From the NCBI GenBank assembly GCA_903863195.1, contig CAIPAY010000133.1, positions 1 through 64,000 of the forward strand: DNA of 64,000 bases. The letters are read 5' to 3'. The position numbers were made by a program, and so were the translations under genes. Source of the DNA: an uncultured Holophagaceae bacterium. GTDB taxonomy: Bacteria > Acidobacteriota > Holophagae > Holophagales > Holophagaceae. Shown piece after piece: positions 34,314-42,398 of this stretch (its first letter is position 1; the number at the start of each line of letters is the position of its first letter). The notes under the pieces were generated by a model, which saw nothing but the letters and a program-made list of their open reading frames with translations, searched no databases and was not told where the DNA came from.

Positions 34314-34558
34314 CAGAAGGACCGGAGGCCGTCGCTGAAGACCCCCGCCGCCTCGACCCGCTGGTTGTAGGTGGCAATGGCAGCCTGGTTCTCCTCCGCC
34401 CAGCGCTCCGCAAGCCGGGCGCTGACGGCGTAGGCCAGCGCCTCCTCCGCCACCGCCGACAGGTTCAGGCCCAGCTCTTTCCCCGCCTGGAGCAGGTCGG
34501 CGTCGAGGCTGAGGTTCACCGGCCGCTTGGTGCCTTCCTTGCGATTGCCACCGAACAT
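34313..34558 (-). CDS. ccdA: CcdA-family antitoxin
   Basis: 81 residues. The N-terminal half (KRPVNLSLDADLLQAGKELGLNLSAVAEEAL) is a ribbon-helix-helix DNA-binding domain; the C-terminal half (LAERWAEENQAAIATYNQRVEAAGVFSDGLRSF) matches the CcdB-binding arm with the typical W..EN..AI..YN pattern. It should neutralise CcdB and repress its own promoter. A perfect inverted repeat over the promoter begins 8 bp upstream of the start. GGAGG precedes the ATG. Confidence 0.93.
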   Translation of the reverse strand: MFGGNRKEGTKRPVNLSLDADLLQAGKELGLNLSAVAEEALAYAVSARLAERWAEENQAAIATYNQRVEAAGVFSDGLRSF

Positions 34559-34566
34559 ACAGCCTC

Positions 34567-34603
34567 CACAAATTATGCGCCTATTCTATGCGCATAATTT
34601 GTG
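34567..34603 (-). promoter_or_regulatory. ccdAB operator: perfect inverted repeat
   Basis: CACAAATTATGCGC and GCGCATAATTTGTG are perfect 14-bp arms around a 9-nt centre that contains the -10 element. This is the expected layout for autoregulation by a CcdA ribbon-helix-helix dimer or a CcdAB complex. Confidence 0.85.
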
Positions 34604-34612
34604 CGCTATCAA
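34583..34612 (-). promoter_or_regulatory. ccdAB sigma-70-type promoter
   Basis: Minus strand TTGATA, 18-bp spacer, TAGAAT; each hexamer matches five of six consensus bases. The -10 falls in the centre of the operator palindrome. One of the few clear housekeeping promoters in the window. Confidence 0.75.
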
Positions 34613-34629
34613 GCCAATTTTCATCCGTC

Positions 34630-34725
34630 AAGAATTTAGCGGCCCACATCACCAGCAATAAATTCTTTTCATCTCTTTCCTTATCAGCTTTTAATCAGCA
34701 CTTATCGGTGTTCATCGGTGGTTAA
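34630..34725. repeat. AT-richer intergenic segment with a small hairpin and degenerate decamers
   Basis: AAGAATTTA / TAAATTCTT (34630-34667) forms a 9-bp stem. From 34681 four decamers follow in register: TTATCAGCTT, TTAATCAGCA, CTTATCGGTG, TTCATCGGTG. The last two belong to the ATCGGTG-type iterated family. Far more AT-rich than its surroundings; possibly a remnant of a dispersed repeat. Confidence 0.6.
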
Positions 34726-34794
34726 AATGCTTTTCCCAACCTAGCCTGCTCAATAATCGGGTTCTACTGGTTGCCTCCCAGGTCCTGGACCCCC

Positions 34795-35874
34795 ATGCTC
34801 CCCTTCGCCGCGCCCCTGCTCCTCCTCCAGCTCCAGGCCCCGGACCCGGCCTTCCGGGCCGACCTGGACGCGGGGCGCTACCTGGCGGTGCTGGCGGAGT
34901 CCAACCGGCGCCTGGGGCAAAACCCTCGCGATGCACCGGCCCTGGCGGCCCGGTCCCAGGCCCTGTCCAGCCTGCAGCGCTTCGGCGAGGCCCTGGCCGA
35001 CGCGGACCGGGCGCTGCAGGTGAACCCCCGGCTCGCGGACGCCCTGCTGGCCCGAGGTCTGGCCCGGGCTGGTCAGGCCATCCGACAGCGGGATCTGGGC
35101 GCCCTGCGGGAGGCCCTGGGGTCCATGGATGACCTGCGGGCCGCCACCGAGGCAGACCCCAGCCTGGCCGCAGCCTGGATGAGCCTGGGCCTGGCCTACG
35201 AGCTGCTGCCCGGGTTCCTGGGCGGCTCCACCCGCAAGGCCCTCCAGTGCGCCGACCGCCTGGGCCGCCTAGTCCCGGCCCGGGGGGAGCTGCTGCGGGC
35301 CCTGATCCTGGTCGAGGAAAATCGCTGGCGGGACGCGGAGTCCGCCTTCCAGCGGGCCCTGACCCTGGCACCGGGTGATCCCGAGGTCGTCGCCCAGTGG
35401 CTGGCGGCCCTGGACTCCCGCCCCGCCAAGAAGGCCCTGGGCGAGGCGGGGAAGAACGCCCAGCTCCGGGCCGAGGCCGCCCGCCTGCTGCCCGTCGCCC
35501 GCACCCGGGCCAAGGTCGTGGCCGCCGTCAGCGACGCCTACCTGCACGCCGGCCAGCCCGAGACCGCGTGGAAGGTGGTCCAGGAGACCCTGCCTCAGGT
35601 GGACGCCCCGAGCCTGCTCCGCCTGCAGCTGGGCAAGGTGGCCGCCGTCAGCGGCCTCCACCGGCCTGAAGGCTTGGCCGCCCTGGACCAGGTGCTGCGC
35701 GAGCCCCTCGAAGGCGGCTCCGCCGGCGCTCCCGGCGCCTGGTGGCGCAAGGGCCAGATCCTGCGGGACCTCGGGAGGAATGACGAGGCCCGGAGAGCCG
35801 CCCAGGAGGCGCTGAAGCTGGATCCGAGGCACCGGGGGGCGCGGGAGCTGCTGGGCAGCGTTGGACTGAACTAG
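34795..35874 (+). CDS. Exported tetratricopeptide-repeat protein
   Basis: 359 residues from ATG 34795. A short hydrophobic N terminus (LPFAAPLLLLQLQA) is probably a signal peptide. Several TPR-like helical pairs follow, for example GEALADADRALQVNPRLADALLARGLARA, WRDAESAFQRALTLAPGDPEVVAQWL, and a last one at DEARRAAQEALKLDPRHRGARELLG. TPR domains scaffold protein complexes; no enzyme domain is seen. It lies 63 bp before rfbF on the same strand, so it may share that transcript. Function unknown. Confidence 0.8.
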   Translation: MLPFAAPLLLLQLQAPDPAFRADLDAGRYLAVLAESNRRLGQNPRDAPALAARSQALSSLQRFGEALADADRALQVNPRLADALLARGLARAGQAIRQRDLGALREALGSMDDLRAATEADPSLAAAWMSLGLAYELLPGFLGGSTRKALQCADRLGRLVPARGELLRALILVEENRWRDAESAFQRALTLAPGDPEVVAQWLAALDSRPAKKALGEAGKNAQLRAEAARLLPVARTRAKVVAAVSDAYLHAGQPETAWKVVQETLPQVDAPSLLRLQLGKVAAVSGLHRPEGLAALDQVLREPLEGGSAGAPGAWWRKGQILRDLGRNDEARRAAQEALKLDPRHRGARELLGSVGLN

Positions 35875-35937
35875 CTTCGCCAGTCCGTTCGCTCGCGGCC
35901 CGAAAGTGATAGATTCACCTCATCCACAGGAGGCTTC

Positions 35938-36711
35938 TTGAAGACCATCATCCTTGCGGGAGGCATGGGTTCTCGGCTCACGGAAGAGACCACCGTGCGC
36001 CCCAAGCCGATGGTCGAGATCGGCGGCAAGCCCATCCTCTGGCATCTCATGAACATCTATGGCGCCCAGGGGTTCCAGGAGTTCGTCGTGGCGCTGGGCT
36101 ACAAGGGCGAGGCCATCAAGGAATACTTCCTGAACTTCCGCACCTTGAACTCGGATCTGACCGTGGACCTGGCCTCGGGTGACCTCCGAGCCCGAGGCGA
36201 GGCCCCCGTGCCATGGAAGGTCCACCTGGTGGACACCGGCCTCAAGACCCAGACTGGAGGCCGTCTCAAAAGACTCGCATCCTGGCTGGAGCAGGATGAC
36301 TGCTTCTTCATGACCTACGGTGACGGTCTCGGCAACGTGGACCTGAAGGCTCTGCTGGCCTTCCACAAGCAGCACGGCAAGCGGGCCACGGTCACGGCTG
36401 TCCGTCCTCCCGCCCGGTTCGGCGGCCTGGCCCTTGATGGCCAGCGGGTGCTGCGCTTCACCGAGAAGGCCCAGGCCGGTGAAGGCTGGATCAACGGCGG
36501 CTTCTTCGTGTTGGACCGCTGCGTGCTCGACTACATCGCCGGGGATGACACCCTCTGGGAGCTGGAGCCGCTGGAACAGCTCGCTGCCGAGGGCCAGCTC
36601 ATGGCCTATCAGCACGAGGGGTTTTGGCAGCCCATGGACACCCTGCGCGAGAAGCAGATCCTCGAGAATCACTGGTCGACGGGGCAGGCCCCCTGGAAGG
36701 TGTGGTCATGA
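35938..36711 (+). CDS. rfbF: Glucose-1-phosphate cytidylyltransferase
   Basis: 257 residues, TTG start with AGGAGG six bases upstream. The nucleotidyltransferase signature ILAGGMGSRLTEETTVRPKPMVEIGGKPILWHLM, plus FFMTYGDGLGNVD and INGGFFVLDR, match RfbF/AscA. It makes CDP-glucose from CTP and glucose 1-phosphate, the first step to CDP-3,6-dideoxyhexoses. It overlaps the next gene by 4 bp. Neighbours rfbG and rfbH confirm the pathway. Confidence 0.95.
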   Translation: MKTIILAGGMGSRLTEETTVRPKPMVEIGGKPILWHLMNIYGAQGFQEFVVALGYKGEAIKEYFLNFRTLNSDLTVDLASGDLRARGEAPVPWKVHLVDTGLKTQTGGRLKRLASWLEQDDCFFMTYGDGLGNVDLKALLAFHKQHGKRATVTAVRPPARFGGLALDGQRVLRFTEKAQAGEGWINGGFFVLDRCVLDYIAGDDTLWELEPLEQLAAEGQLMAYQHEGFWQPMDTLREKQILENHWSTGQAPWKVWS

Positions 36712-37685
36712 GCTGGCGAGGCAAGGTCGTCCTGGTCACCGGTGCCACGGGTCTGGTGGGCTCCAGTCTCTGTCCCCGGCTGCTTGCCGAAGGAGCCGAG
36801 GTAGTGGTCCTGGTCCGCGACTGGGACCCCCAGAGCGAGCTGGTGCGCTCGGGCACCATCCACGCCTGCCGGGTGGTTCATGGTGCGCTGGAAGACTATG
36901 CCAGCCTAGAGCGGGCCATCAGCGAGCATGAGGTCAGTACGGTCTTCCACCTGGGGGCCCAGGCCATCGTTGGCGTCGCCCTCCGCAGCCCAATGCCCAC
37001 CTTCGAGGCAAACATCCGCGGCAGCTACAACCTGCTCGAGGCCTGCCGGGTCCACCGGGATCTCGTGGAGAGCATCGTCGTCGCCTCCAGCGACAAGGCC
37101 TATGGCGACTCGGACTTCCTGCCCTACACCGAGGACATGCCGCTGCAGGGACGGCACCCCTACGATGTCTCCAAGAGCTGCACTGATCTCCTCGCCCACA
37201 CCTACGCCCAGACCTATGGCCTGCCCGTGACGATCGCCCGCTGCGGCAACATCTATGGCGGTGGAGACCTGAACTGGAGCCGGATCGTGCCGGGCACCAT
37301 CCGGGCGGCGCTCGAAGGCCGGGCGCCCGTGCTGCGCAGCGACGGCAGCAACATCCGCGACTACATCTTCATCGGCGACGTGGTGGACGCCTACTTGAGC
37401 CTCGGCGCCCGCAGTGGTGAAGAGGGCGTGCGCGGCGAGGCCTTCAACTTCAGCCCCGAGAGCCGCGTCAGCGTGCTGGAGATCACCCGGGCCGTGCTCC
37501 GAACCATGGGCCGGGCCGACCTGGAGCCGATCATCCAGGGCAACGCCAAGGCGGAGATCCAGGACCAGTACCTGGATGGCACCAAGGCCCGGATCCGGCT
37601 GGGCTGGGACCCCACACACACCCTGGAACAGGGCCTTGCCAAGACGATTCCCTGGTACCAGGCCTTCCTGGGGGCCCAGGCGTGA
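36708..37685 (+). CDS. rfbG: CDP-glucose 4,6-dehydratase-like SDR
   Basis: 325 residues from ATG 36708, overlapping the rfbF stop. Extended [18 protein letters not shown] nucleotide loop, [13 protein letters not shown] (dehydratase Asp/Lys), and catalytic [13 protein letters not shown]. It should convert CDP-glucose to CDP-4-keto-6-deoxyglucose with bound NAD. It is slightly shorter than characterised RfbG (about 355). GDP-mannose dehydratase is a less likely reading given the rfbF and rfbH neighbours. Confidence 0.88.
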   Translation: MSWRGKVVLVTGATGLVGSSLCPRLLAEGAEVVVLVRDWDPQSELVRSGTIHACRVVHGALEDYASLERAISEHEVSTVFHLGAQAIVGVALRSPMPTFEANIRGSYNLLEACRVHRDLVESIVVASSDKAYGDSDFLPYTEDMPLQGRHPYDVSKSCTDLLAHTYAQTYGLPVTIARCGNIYGGGDLNWSRIVPGTIRAALEGRAPVLRSDGSNIRDYIFIGDVVDAYLSLGARSGEEGVRGEAFNFSPESRVSVLEITRAVLRTMGRADLEPIIQGNAKAEIQDQYLDGTKARIRLGWDPTHTLEQGLAKTIPWYQAFLGAQA

Positions 37686-38992
37686 GCGCCGACGAGCTGC
37701 GGGCCCGCATCCTGGCACTGGTCGCGGAATACGCCACTGAGCAGTGGCCAGCCAAGGGCTTTCTCCCTGGCGTCACCCCGGTGCCCGTCAGCGGCAAAGT
37801 GTTCGATGGCACCGACGTCCAGCACCTCGTCGACGCCTCCCTGGACTTCTGGCTGACCACGGGACGGTTCGCCCGGGAGTTCGAGGCCAGCTTCGCCGCC
37901 TGGTGGGGCCTTAAACACTGTCTGCTGGTGAACTCGGGCTCCAGTGCCAACCTCCTGGCGCTCACGGCCCTGACTTCGCCCTCGCTGGGTGAGCGGCGTC
38001 TTCGGTCCGGGGACGAGGTCCTCACCTGCGCCGCCGGCTTTCCCACAACCGTCGCGCCCATCCTGCAGAACGGCCTGGTGCCCGTCTTCGTGGACGCTCA
38101 CATCCCCACCTACAACGCGGATCCCGCTGCTTTGGAGCATGCCATCGGACCCCGCACACGGGCCATCCTGTTCGCCCACACGCTTGGGAACCCCTTCGAC
38201 CTGGATCAGGTCATGGCCCTGGCCGAGAAGCACCACCTCTGGGTGATCGAGGACTGCTGCGACGCTGTCGGCGCCGAGTATCGGGGCCGCAAGGTCGGCA
38301 CCTTCGGCGACCTTGCCACCGTGAGCTTCTATCCGGCCCACCACATCACCATGGGCGAGGGCGGCGCGGTCCTGACGGATGATGCCAAGCTCAAGAAGCT
38401 CGTCGAGTCCTTCCGGGACTGGGGCCGGGACTGCTGGTGCGAGCCCGGCGTGGACAACACCTGCCACAAGCGCTTCGACTGGAAGCTGGGCGACCTGCCC
38501 CAGGGCTATGACCACAAGTACACCTACAGCCACCTGGGCTACAACCTGAAGCTGACGGACATGCAGGCGGCCGTGGGCGTCAGCCAGCTCAAGAAGCTCG
38601 ATGGCTTCATCCTCAAGCGGCGGGCGAACTTTGACTCTCTGCGGGCACGCCTGACCCCCCTGGCCTCGGCCCTCATCCTTCCGGAGGCCACACCCCACGC
38701 CAACCCGAGCTGGTTCGGCTTCCCCATCACCCTGCGCGAGGATGCGCCCGTCGATCGCAACACCCTGATCCGCCACCTCGACGCCCGCAAGATCGGCACC
38801 CGCCTGCTCTTCGGAGGCAACCTGCTGCGCCAGCCGGCCTTCAAGGACATCCCCTGCCGGGTGGTCGGAGACCTCGCCACCTCGGACCAGATCATGAACG
38901 GCACCTTCTGGGTGGGCACCTATCCCGGACTCACTGACGCGATGCTGGACTTCATCGCCGCCTCCCTCGCCGAGGGACTCGGGATGGCCTGA
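37682..38992 (+). CDS. rfbH: CDP-6-deoxy-4-keto-glucose 3-dehydrase (E1)
   Basis: 436 residues, GTG start overlapping rfbG. An aminotransferase-fold enzyme that uses PMP and a [2Fe-2S] centre to remove the C-3 hydroxyl. The diagnostic His220 replaces the usual PLP lysine ([16 protein letters not shown]). The four cluster ligands are all present with the C-X57-C-X-C-X7-C spacing known for E1: Cys193, 251, 253 and 261. A partner E3 reductase (AscD/RfbI type) is not seen in the window and must be supplied elsewhere. Confidence 0.95.
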   Translation: MSADELRARILALVAEYATEQWPAKGFLPGVTPVPVSGKVFDGTDVQHLVDASLDFWLTTGRFAREFEASFAAWWGLKHCLLVNSGSSANLLALTALTSPSLGERRLRSGDEVLTCAAGFPTTVAPILQNGLVPVFVDAHIPTYNADPAALEHAIGPRTRAILFAHTLGNPFDLDQVMALAEKHHLWVIEDCCDAVGAEYRGRKVGTFGDLATVSFYPAHHITMGEGGAVLTDDAKLKKLVESFRDWGRDCWCEPGVDNTCHKRFDWKLGDLPQGYDHKYTYSHLGYNLKLTDMQAAVGVSQLKKLDGFILKRRANFDSLRARLTPLASALILPEATPHANPSWFGFPITLREDAPVDRNTLIRHLDARKIGTRLLFGGNLLRQPAFKDIPCRVVGDLATSDQIMNGTFWVGTYPGLTDAMLDFIAASLAEGLGMA

Positions 38993-40020
38993 TGTCCCGC
39001 CCGCTGCCCCAAGGACAACTGGCCGAAGCGGTCTCCCTGGCAGGAGACTGGTCATCCCTCCAGGGGGCGCGTCTGTTCATCACCGGTGGCACAGGTTTCT
39101 TCGGGAAGTGGCTGATGGAGACGCTGGGCGCTGCCAACCAGGCTCTGGAGTTGGGCGTGAGCGCCACCGTCCTGAGCCGTAATCCCCAGCGCTTCCAGGA
39201 CGCCGTGCCTCACTTAACCCAGGCGCCCTGGCTTCGTCTCCAACAGGGTGATATCTCAGATTTCACCTTTCCGTCTGGGGACTTCAGCCACATCCTCCAC
39301 GGCGCCGCCTCCTCGGACGCCCGGGACTACCGGCAGGAACCCGCCGCCATGCGCCGCGCCATGGTGGACGGCACCCAGCGCCTGTTGGACTTCACGGCGA
39401 GGCAGCCCGCGCCGCGCCTTCTGCTGATCAGCAGCGGCGCCGTCTACGGCCCCCAGCCGCCGGAGATCTCCCACTTCCCCGAGGACTCCCCTCTCCCACC
39501 GGATACGGATGACCCCGCCCAGGCCTATGCCCAGGGCAAGCGGGAGTCCGAACGGCTGGCCATGGCAGCGGCCGCCACCCATAGCTTCCCCTGCCCCATC
39601 GCCCGCTGCTTCGCCTTCGCCGGCCCCCACCTGCCCCTGGACCAGCACTTCGCCTTCGGCAACTTCATCCGGGATGCCATGACAGGAGGCCCCATCCGGG
39701 TCGCCGGCGACGGTACAGCCCGCCGATCCTACCTCTATGCCTCGGAGCTCTCCGCCTGGCTCTGGGCCCTCATGCTCCGCGGCAACTCGGGGCCCTATCA
39801 CGTGGGGAGCGAGGCGGACGTTAGCATCCGGGTGCTGGCCGAGACCATCGCTGCGGCGGTCGGCACTGCCGTTGAGATTGCCCAGGCGCCCCAGGACGGA
39901 ACCCCCGTCTCCCGGTATATACCTGCCGTCAGGCGGATCCCCGTGGAGTTGGGTCTCAGCCAAACCGTGAGCTTACGCGAGTCCATCGCGAGAACCCTGG
40001 ATTGGAACCATGACCGCTGA
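38992..40020 (+). CDS. NAD-dependent epimerase/reductase, likely last step of dideoxysugar synthesis
   Basis: 342 residues; start overlaps the rfbH stop (TGATG). Extended SDR with LFITGGTGFFGKWLMETL, LLISSGAVYG and the YAQGK catalytic pair. Placed after rfbF-G-H, it probably reduces the 4-keto group of the CDP-3,6-dideoxysugar (as in abequose or paratose synthases), or of a branched product (YerF-like). The sequence alone does not fix stereochemistry. Confidence 0.82.
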   Translation: MSRPLPQGQLAEAVSLAGDWSSLQGARLFITGGTGFFGKWLMETLGAANQALELGVSATVLSRNPQRFQDAVPHLTQAPWLRLQQGDISDFTFPSGDFSHILHGAASSDARDYRQEPAAMRRAMVDGTQRLLDFTARQPAPRLLLISSGAVYGPQPPEISHFPEDSPLPPDTDDPAQAYAQGKRESERLAMAAAATHSFPCPIARCFAFAGPHLPLDQHFAFGNFIRDAMTGGPIRVAGDGTARRSYLYASELSAWLWALMLRGNSGPYHVGSEADVSIRVLAETIAAAVGTAVEIAQAPQDGTPVSRYIPAVRRIPVELGLSQTVSLRESIARTLDWNHDR

Positions 40021-40047
40021 CCCCAACACTCGCGCCGAGGCCTCCCC

Positions 40048-40968
40048 TTGAAGGAAATCGAATCCTGCCCAGCTTGCGGTGGCGACCCCGTCCGAAACTG
40101 GCCTGCCATGGTGGCGCCCTTCATCACCGAGCTTGCCCTAGCCTCCCGGCCTCCAATCGGGAGGACCATGGTCTGCGGAGCCTGCGGTCTGCGCTTCACA
40201 GGCATGCGGCTGAGCGACACCGAGGTGACTCGCCTCTACAGCGGCTACCGGGGCGAGGCCTACTTCCGCTGCCGACACCAGCATGAGCCCTGGTACACCC
40301 TCAGCAGCAACTGCTCACGAGGGGGAGATCCACGGGAGATCCACCAGCGTCAGGCAGAGTTGGAGAGGCTGCTCAGGGACTCGGGCATCTGGCCGACCAT
40401 CGATTCCGTCCTGGACTATGGAGGCGACCGGGGCCAGTTCATTCCCGCGGAGCTGGCTGCGGAAAAATGGGTCTTCGAGATCTCCGGGGCCCAGCCCATG
40501 GAGGGGGTTCATGGGACTGCGGACCTTGAGTCACTCCATGGACGCACCTTCGCCCTGCTTATGGCCTGCCATATCTTTGAGCATGTGATGGATCCCAAAG
40601 CCTTCCTGGCGGAACTGGCACAATACCTGGCACCTGCAGGAACCATCTACATCGAAGTCCCACTGGAGCTGCCCGCGATTCTGTCCCTGGCGCCAGCCCT
40701 GACGAACCGCTGGTATTCTTGGTTGGAGAACCATGTCCCTCTGCTTCGTGCAGTTGATTTCGTCTCCACAGCGTCGCGCACCCAGCTGGGCTTTCTCCCT
40801 CCCTTCGGGCTGTTGAAGAGCAGTGAGCACGTGAACTTCTTCGATGTGCGGAGCCTCAGTCATCTGCTTGAGTGCGCGGGCTTCACCTGCCTCCGGATGG
40901 AGGCGGACTCGGTCCTTCGTCCTGCGGGTCGGATCGGGGTTCTCCGCTGTCTTGCCAAGCGGATGTGA
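40048..40968 (+). CDS. SAM-dependent methyltransferase with N-terminal zinc-ribbon-like motif
   Basis: 306 residues, TTG start with GAGG upstream; no near ATG. Two CxxC pairs (CPACGG at 7-10 and CGACG near 46) suggest a small zinc knuckle before a class I methyltransferase domain: motif I VLDYGGDRGQFIP, MACHIFEHVMDPKAFLAELAQYLAPAGTIYIEVP. It is probably a glycan or sugar methyltransferase of the same cluster. Its last 86 bases overlap the end of the convergent GtrA gene. Confidence 0.82.
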   Translation: MKEIESCPACGGDPVRNWPAMVAPFITELALASRPPIGRTMVCGACGLRFTGMRLSDTEVTRLYSGYRGEAYFRCRHQHEPWYTLSSNCSRGGDPREIHQRQAELERLLRDSGIWPTIDSVLDYGGDRGQFIPAELAAEKWVFEISGAQPMEGVHGTADLESLHGRTFALLMACHIFEHVMDPKAFLAELAQYLAPAGTIYIEVPLELPAILSLAPALTNRWYSWLENHVPLLRAVDFVSTASRTQLGFLPPFGLLKSSEHVNFFDVRSLSHLLECAGFTCLRMEADSVLRPAGRIGVLRCLAKRM

Positions 40969-41437
40969 GCGGGAGGTTCGCGCCACTCCCGCCCTCCGGA
41001 GGCTTCCGGCGGAAGGACAGGCGCTTGTGCAGCTGAAAGCTGGCCACCGTGGTGATGCCGAGGATCAGGGCATTGCTCGCGATCGGATGCAGGCCGCCCA
41101 CCTCCACGAGAAGCGGCATGGCGATCATCCCGAACAGCAGCAGACCCAGGTAGGAGAGGTTGAAGCGCAGGTAGTCGAGCAGCAGGTGGCCCCGGATCCG
41201 GAAGGTCACGTACCGGTGGCCCACGAACGCATTGGCCACGGCCAGAGCGTGGGCAATCAGCAGGACGATCAGGTAATGCAGACGCCCGCGCAGCCAGTAC
41301 TGGAGCAGGGAGAAGGCCAGGAAACCGAAGAGTGCGTTGTAGGCTCCCACGGACAGGAAGCGGAGGTTCTCCTGGCTGTCCCAGAACCCACGGATCCGGC
41401 CCAGCCAATCCCCTCTTTCTGGCCTGCCGTCAGTCAT
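40883..41437 (-). CDS. GtrA-family membrane protein
   Basis: 184 residues; four membrane helices in the GtrA pattern (FLSVGAYNALFGFLAFSLLQYWL, RYVTFRIRG). GtrA-type proteins help move lipid-linked sugars, made by a GtrB-type GT2, across the inner membrane. The GT2 gene lies directly upstream and overlaps it by 8 bp. The last 40 residues form a polar Pro/Ser/Gly tail encoded opposite the 3' end of the methyltransferase gene. Confidence 0.85.
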   Translation of the reverse strand: MTDGRPERGDWLGRIRGFWDSQENLRFLSVGAYNALFGFLAFSLLQYWLRGRLHYLIVLLIAHALAVANAFVGHRYVTFRIRGHLLLDYLRFNLSYLGLLLFGMIAMPLLVEVGGLHPIASNALILGITTVASFQLHKRLSFRRKPPEGGSGANLPLTSAWQDSGEPRSDPQDEGPSPPPSGGR

Positions 41438-42398
41438 CGAAGTTCAAGCGCTCCTGCTCCACCACGTGGGGCCGCTTCAGGACCTGCGTGTGGATGGCGG
41501 CGACATACTCGCCGAGGAGTCCCGTGAAGAAGAGCTGCACCGAGCCGAAGAAGAAGACGCCAATCACGAGGGGGGCCATGCCCATGCTGAACGTGTTCCA
41601 GAAGACGATCTTCAGGCTCAGGTAGGTGAGTGAGATCATAAGGCTGACGAAGGCCAGGAAGAACCCTCCCATGGTGGCTAGGCGGATGGGCACCTTGGAG
41701 TGGCTGGTGATGCCCAGCATCGCCATGTCGAACAACATGTAGAAGTTGTTCTTCGTGATCCCCCGCCTGCGCAGGGGCTGGGTGAAGGGAACCTCGAAGG
41801 GCTCGAAACCAATTTCCGCGATGATGCCCCGGAAGTAAGGATAGGGGTCCTCCAGCCCCCGGATGATCTCCACAACCTTGCGGTCATAGAGCCCGAATCC
41901 CGTGAAGTTCTGGATCACGCGGATCTCGGCGATCTTATAGAGCATCCAGTAGTAGAAGCGGCGGATGAGCCACATGGCGGGCGACTCGAGACTCTGCTTC
42001 TTGACCGCCACCACGATGCGGTGTCCTTCTTCCCAGCGGGCCAGGAACTCCCGGATCAGCTCTGGGGGATCCTGGAGGTCCGAGGCCATGGCGATGACCG
42101 CCGCCCCCTTAGCCAGCATCAAGGCATGGAAGGGGGAGCGGATAGGCCCGAAGTTGCGGGCGTTGACGATGAGCTTCACCCGCTTGTCCCGGGCGGCCAT
42201 GGCTCTTATCTTCTCGACCGTGCCGTCGGAGGAGTGGTTGTCGATGAAGATCAGCTCGTAGGTGTACTGCGGCAGCTGCTGGAAGATGGCGTCAATCTGA
42301 TCCCTCAGGCTCTCGACGTTCTCTTCTTCATTGAAGCAGCCGGTGCTGATGCTGATGAGCGTCGGCGGCCTGCCTGTCTTCTCCGCGGGTCCGTTCAA
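41430..42398 (-). CDS. Glycosyltransferase family 2, GtrB/DPM1-like
   Basis: 322 residues, TTG start (TTGA overlap with the preceding stop). GT2 domain: ISISTGCFNEEENVESL, ELIFIDNHSSDGTVEK, MASDLQDPPELI (metal-binding acidic motif), and VAVKKQ. Two C-terminal membrane helices follow (MGGFFLAFVSLMISLTYLSL, LVIGVFFFGSVQLFFTGLLGEYVA), as in polyprenyl-phosphate sugar synthases. It likely loads a sugar onto undecaprenyl phosphate for GtrA-assisted flipping. Confidence 0.92.
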   Translation of the reverse strand: MNGPAEKTGRPPTLISISTGCFNEEENVESLRDQIDAIFQQLPQYTYELIFIDNHSSDGTVEKIRAMAARDKRVKLIVNARNFGPIRSPFHALMLAKGAAVIAMASDLQDPPELIREFLARWEEGHRIVVAVKKQSLESPAMWLIRRFYYWMLYKIAEIRVIQNFTGFGLYDRKVVEIIRGLEDPYPYFRGIIAEIGFEPFEVPFTQPLRRRGITKNNFYMLFDMAMLGITSHSKVPIRLATMGGFFLAFVSLMISLTYLSLKIVFWNTFSMGMAPLVIGVFFFGSVQLFFTGLLGEYVAAIHTQVLKRPHVVEQERLNFDD

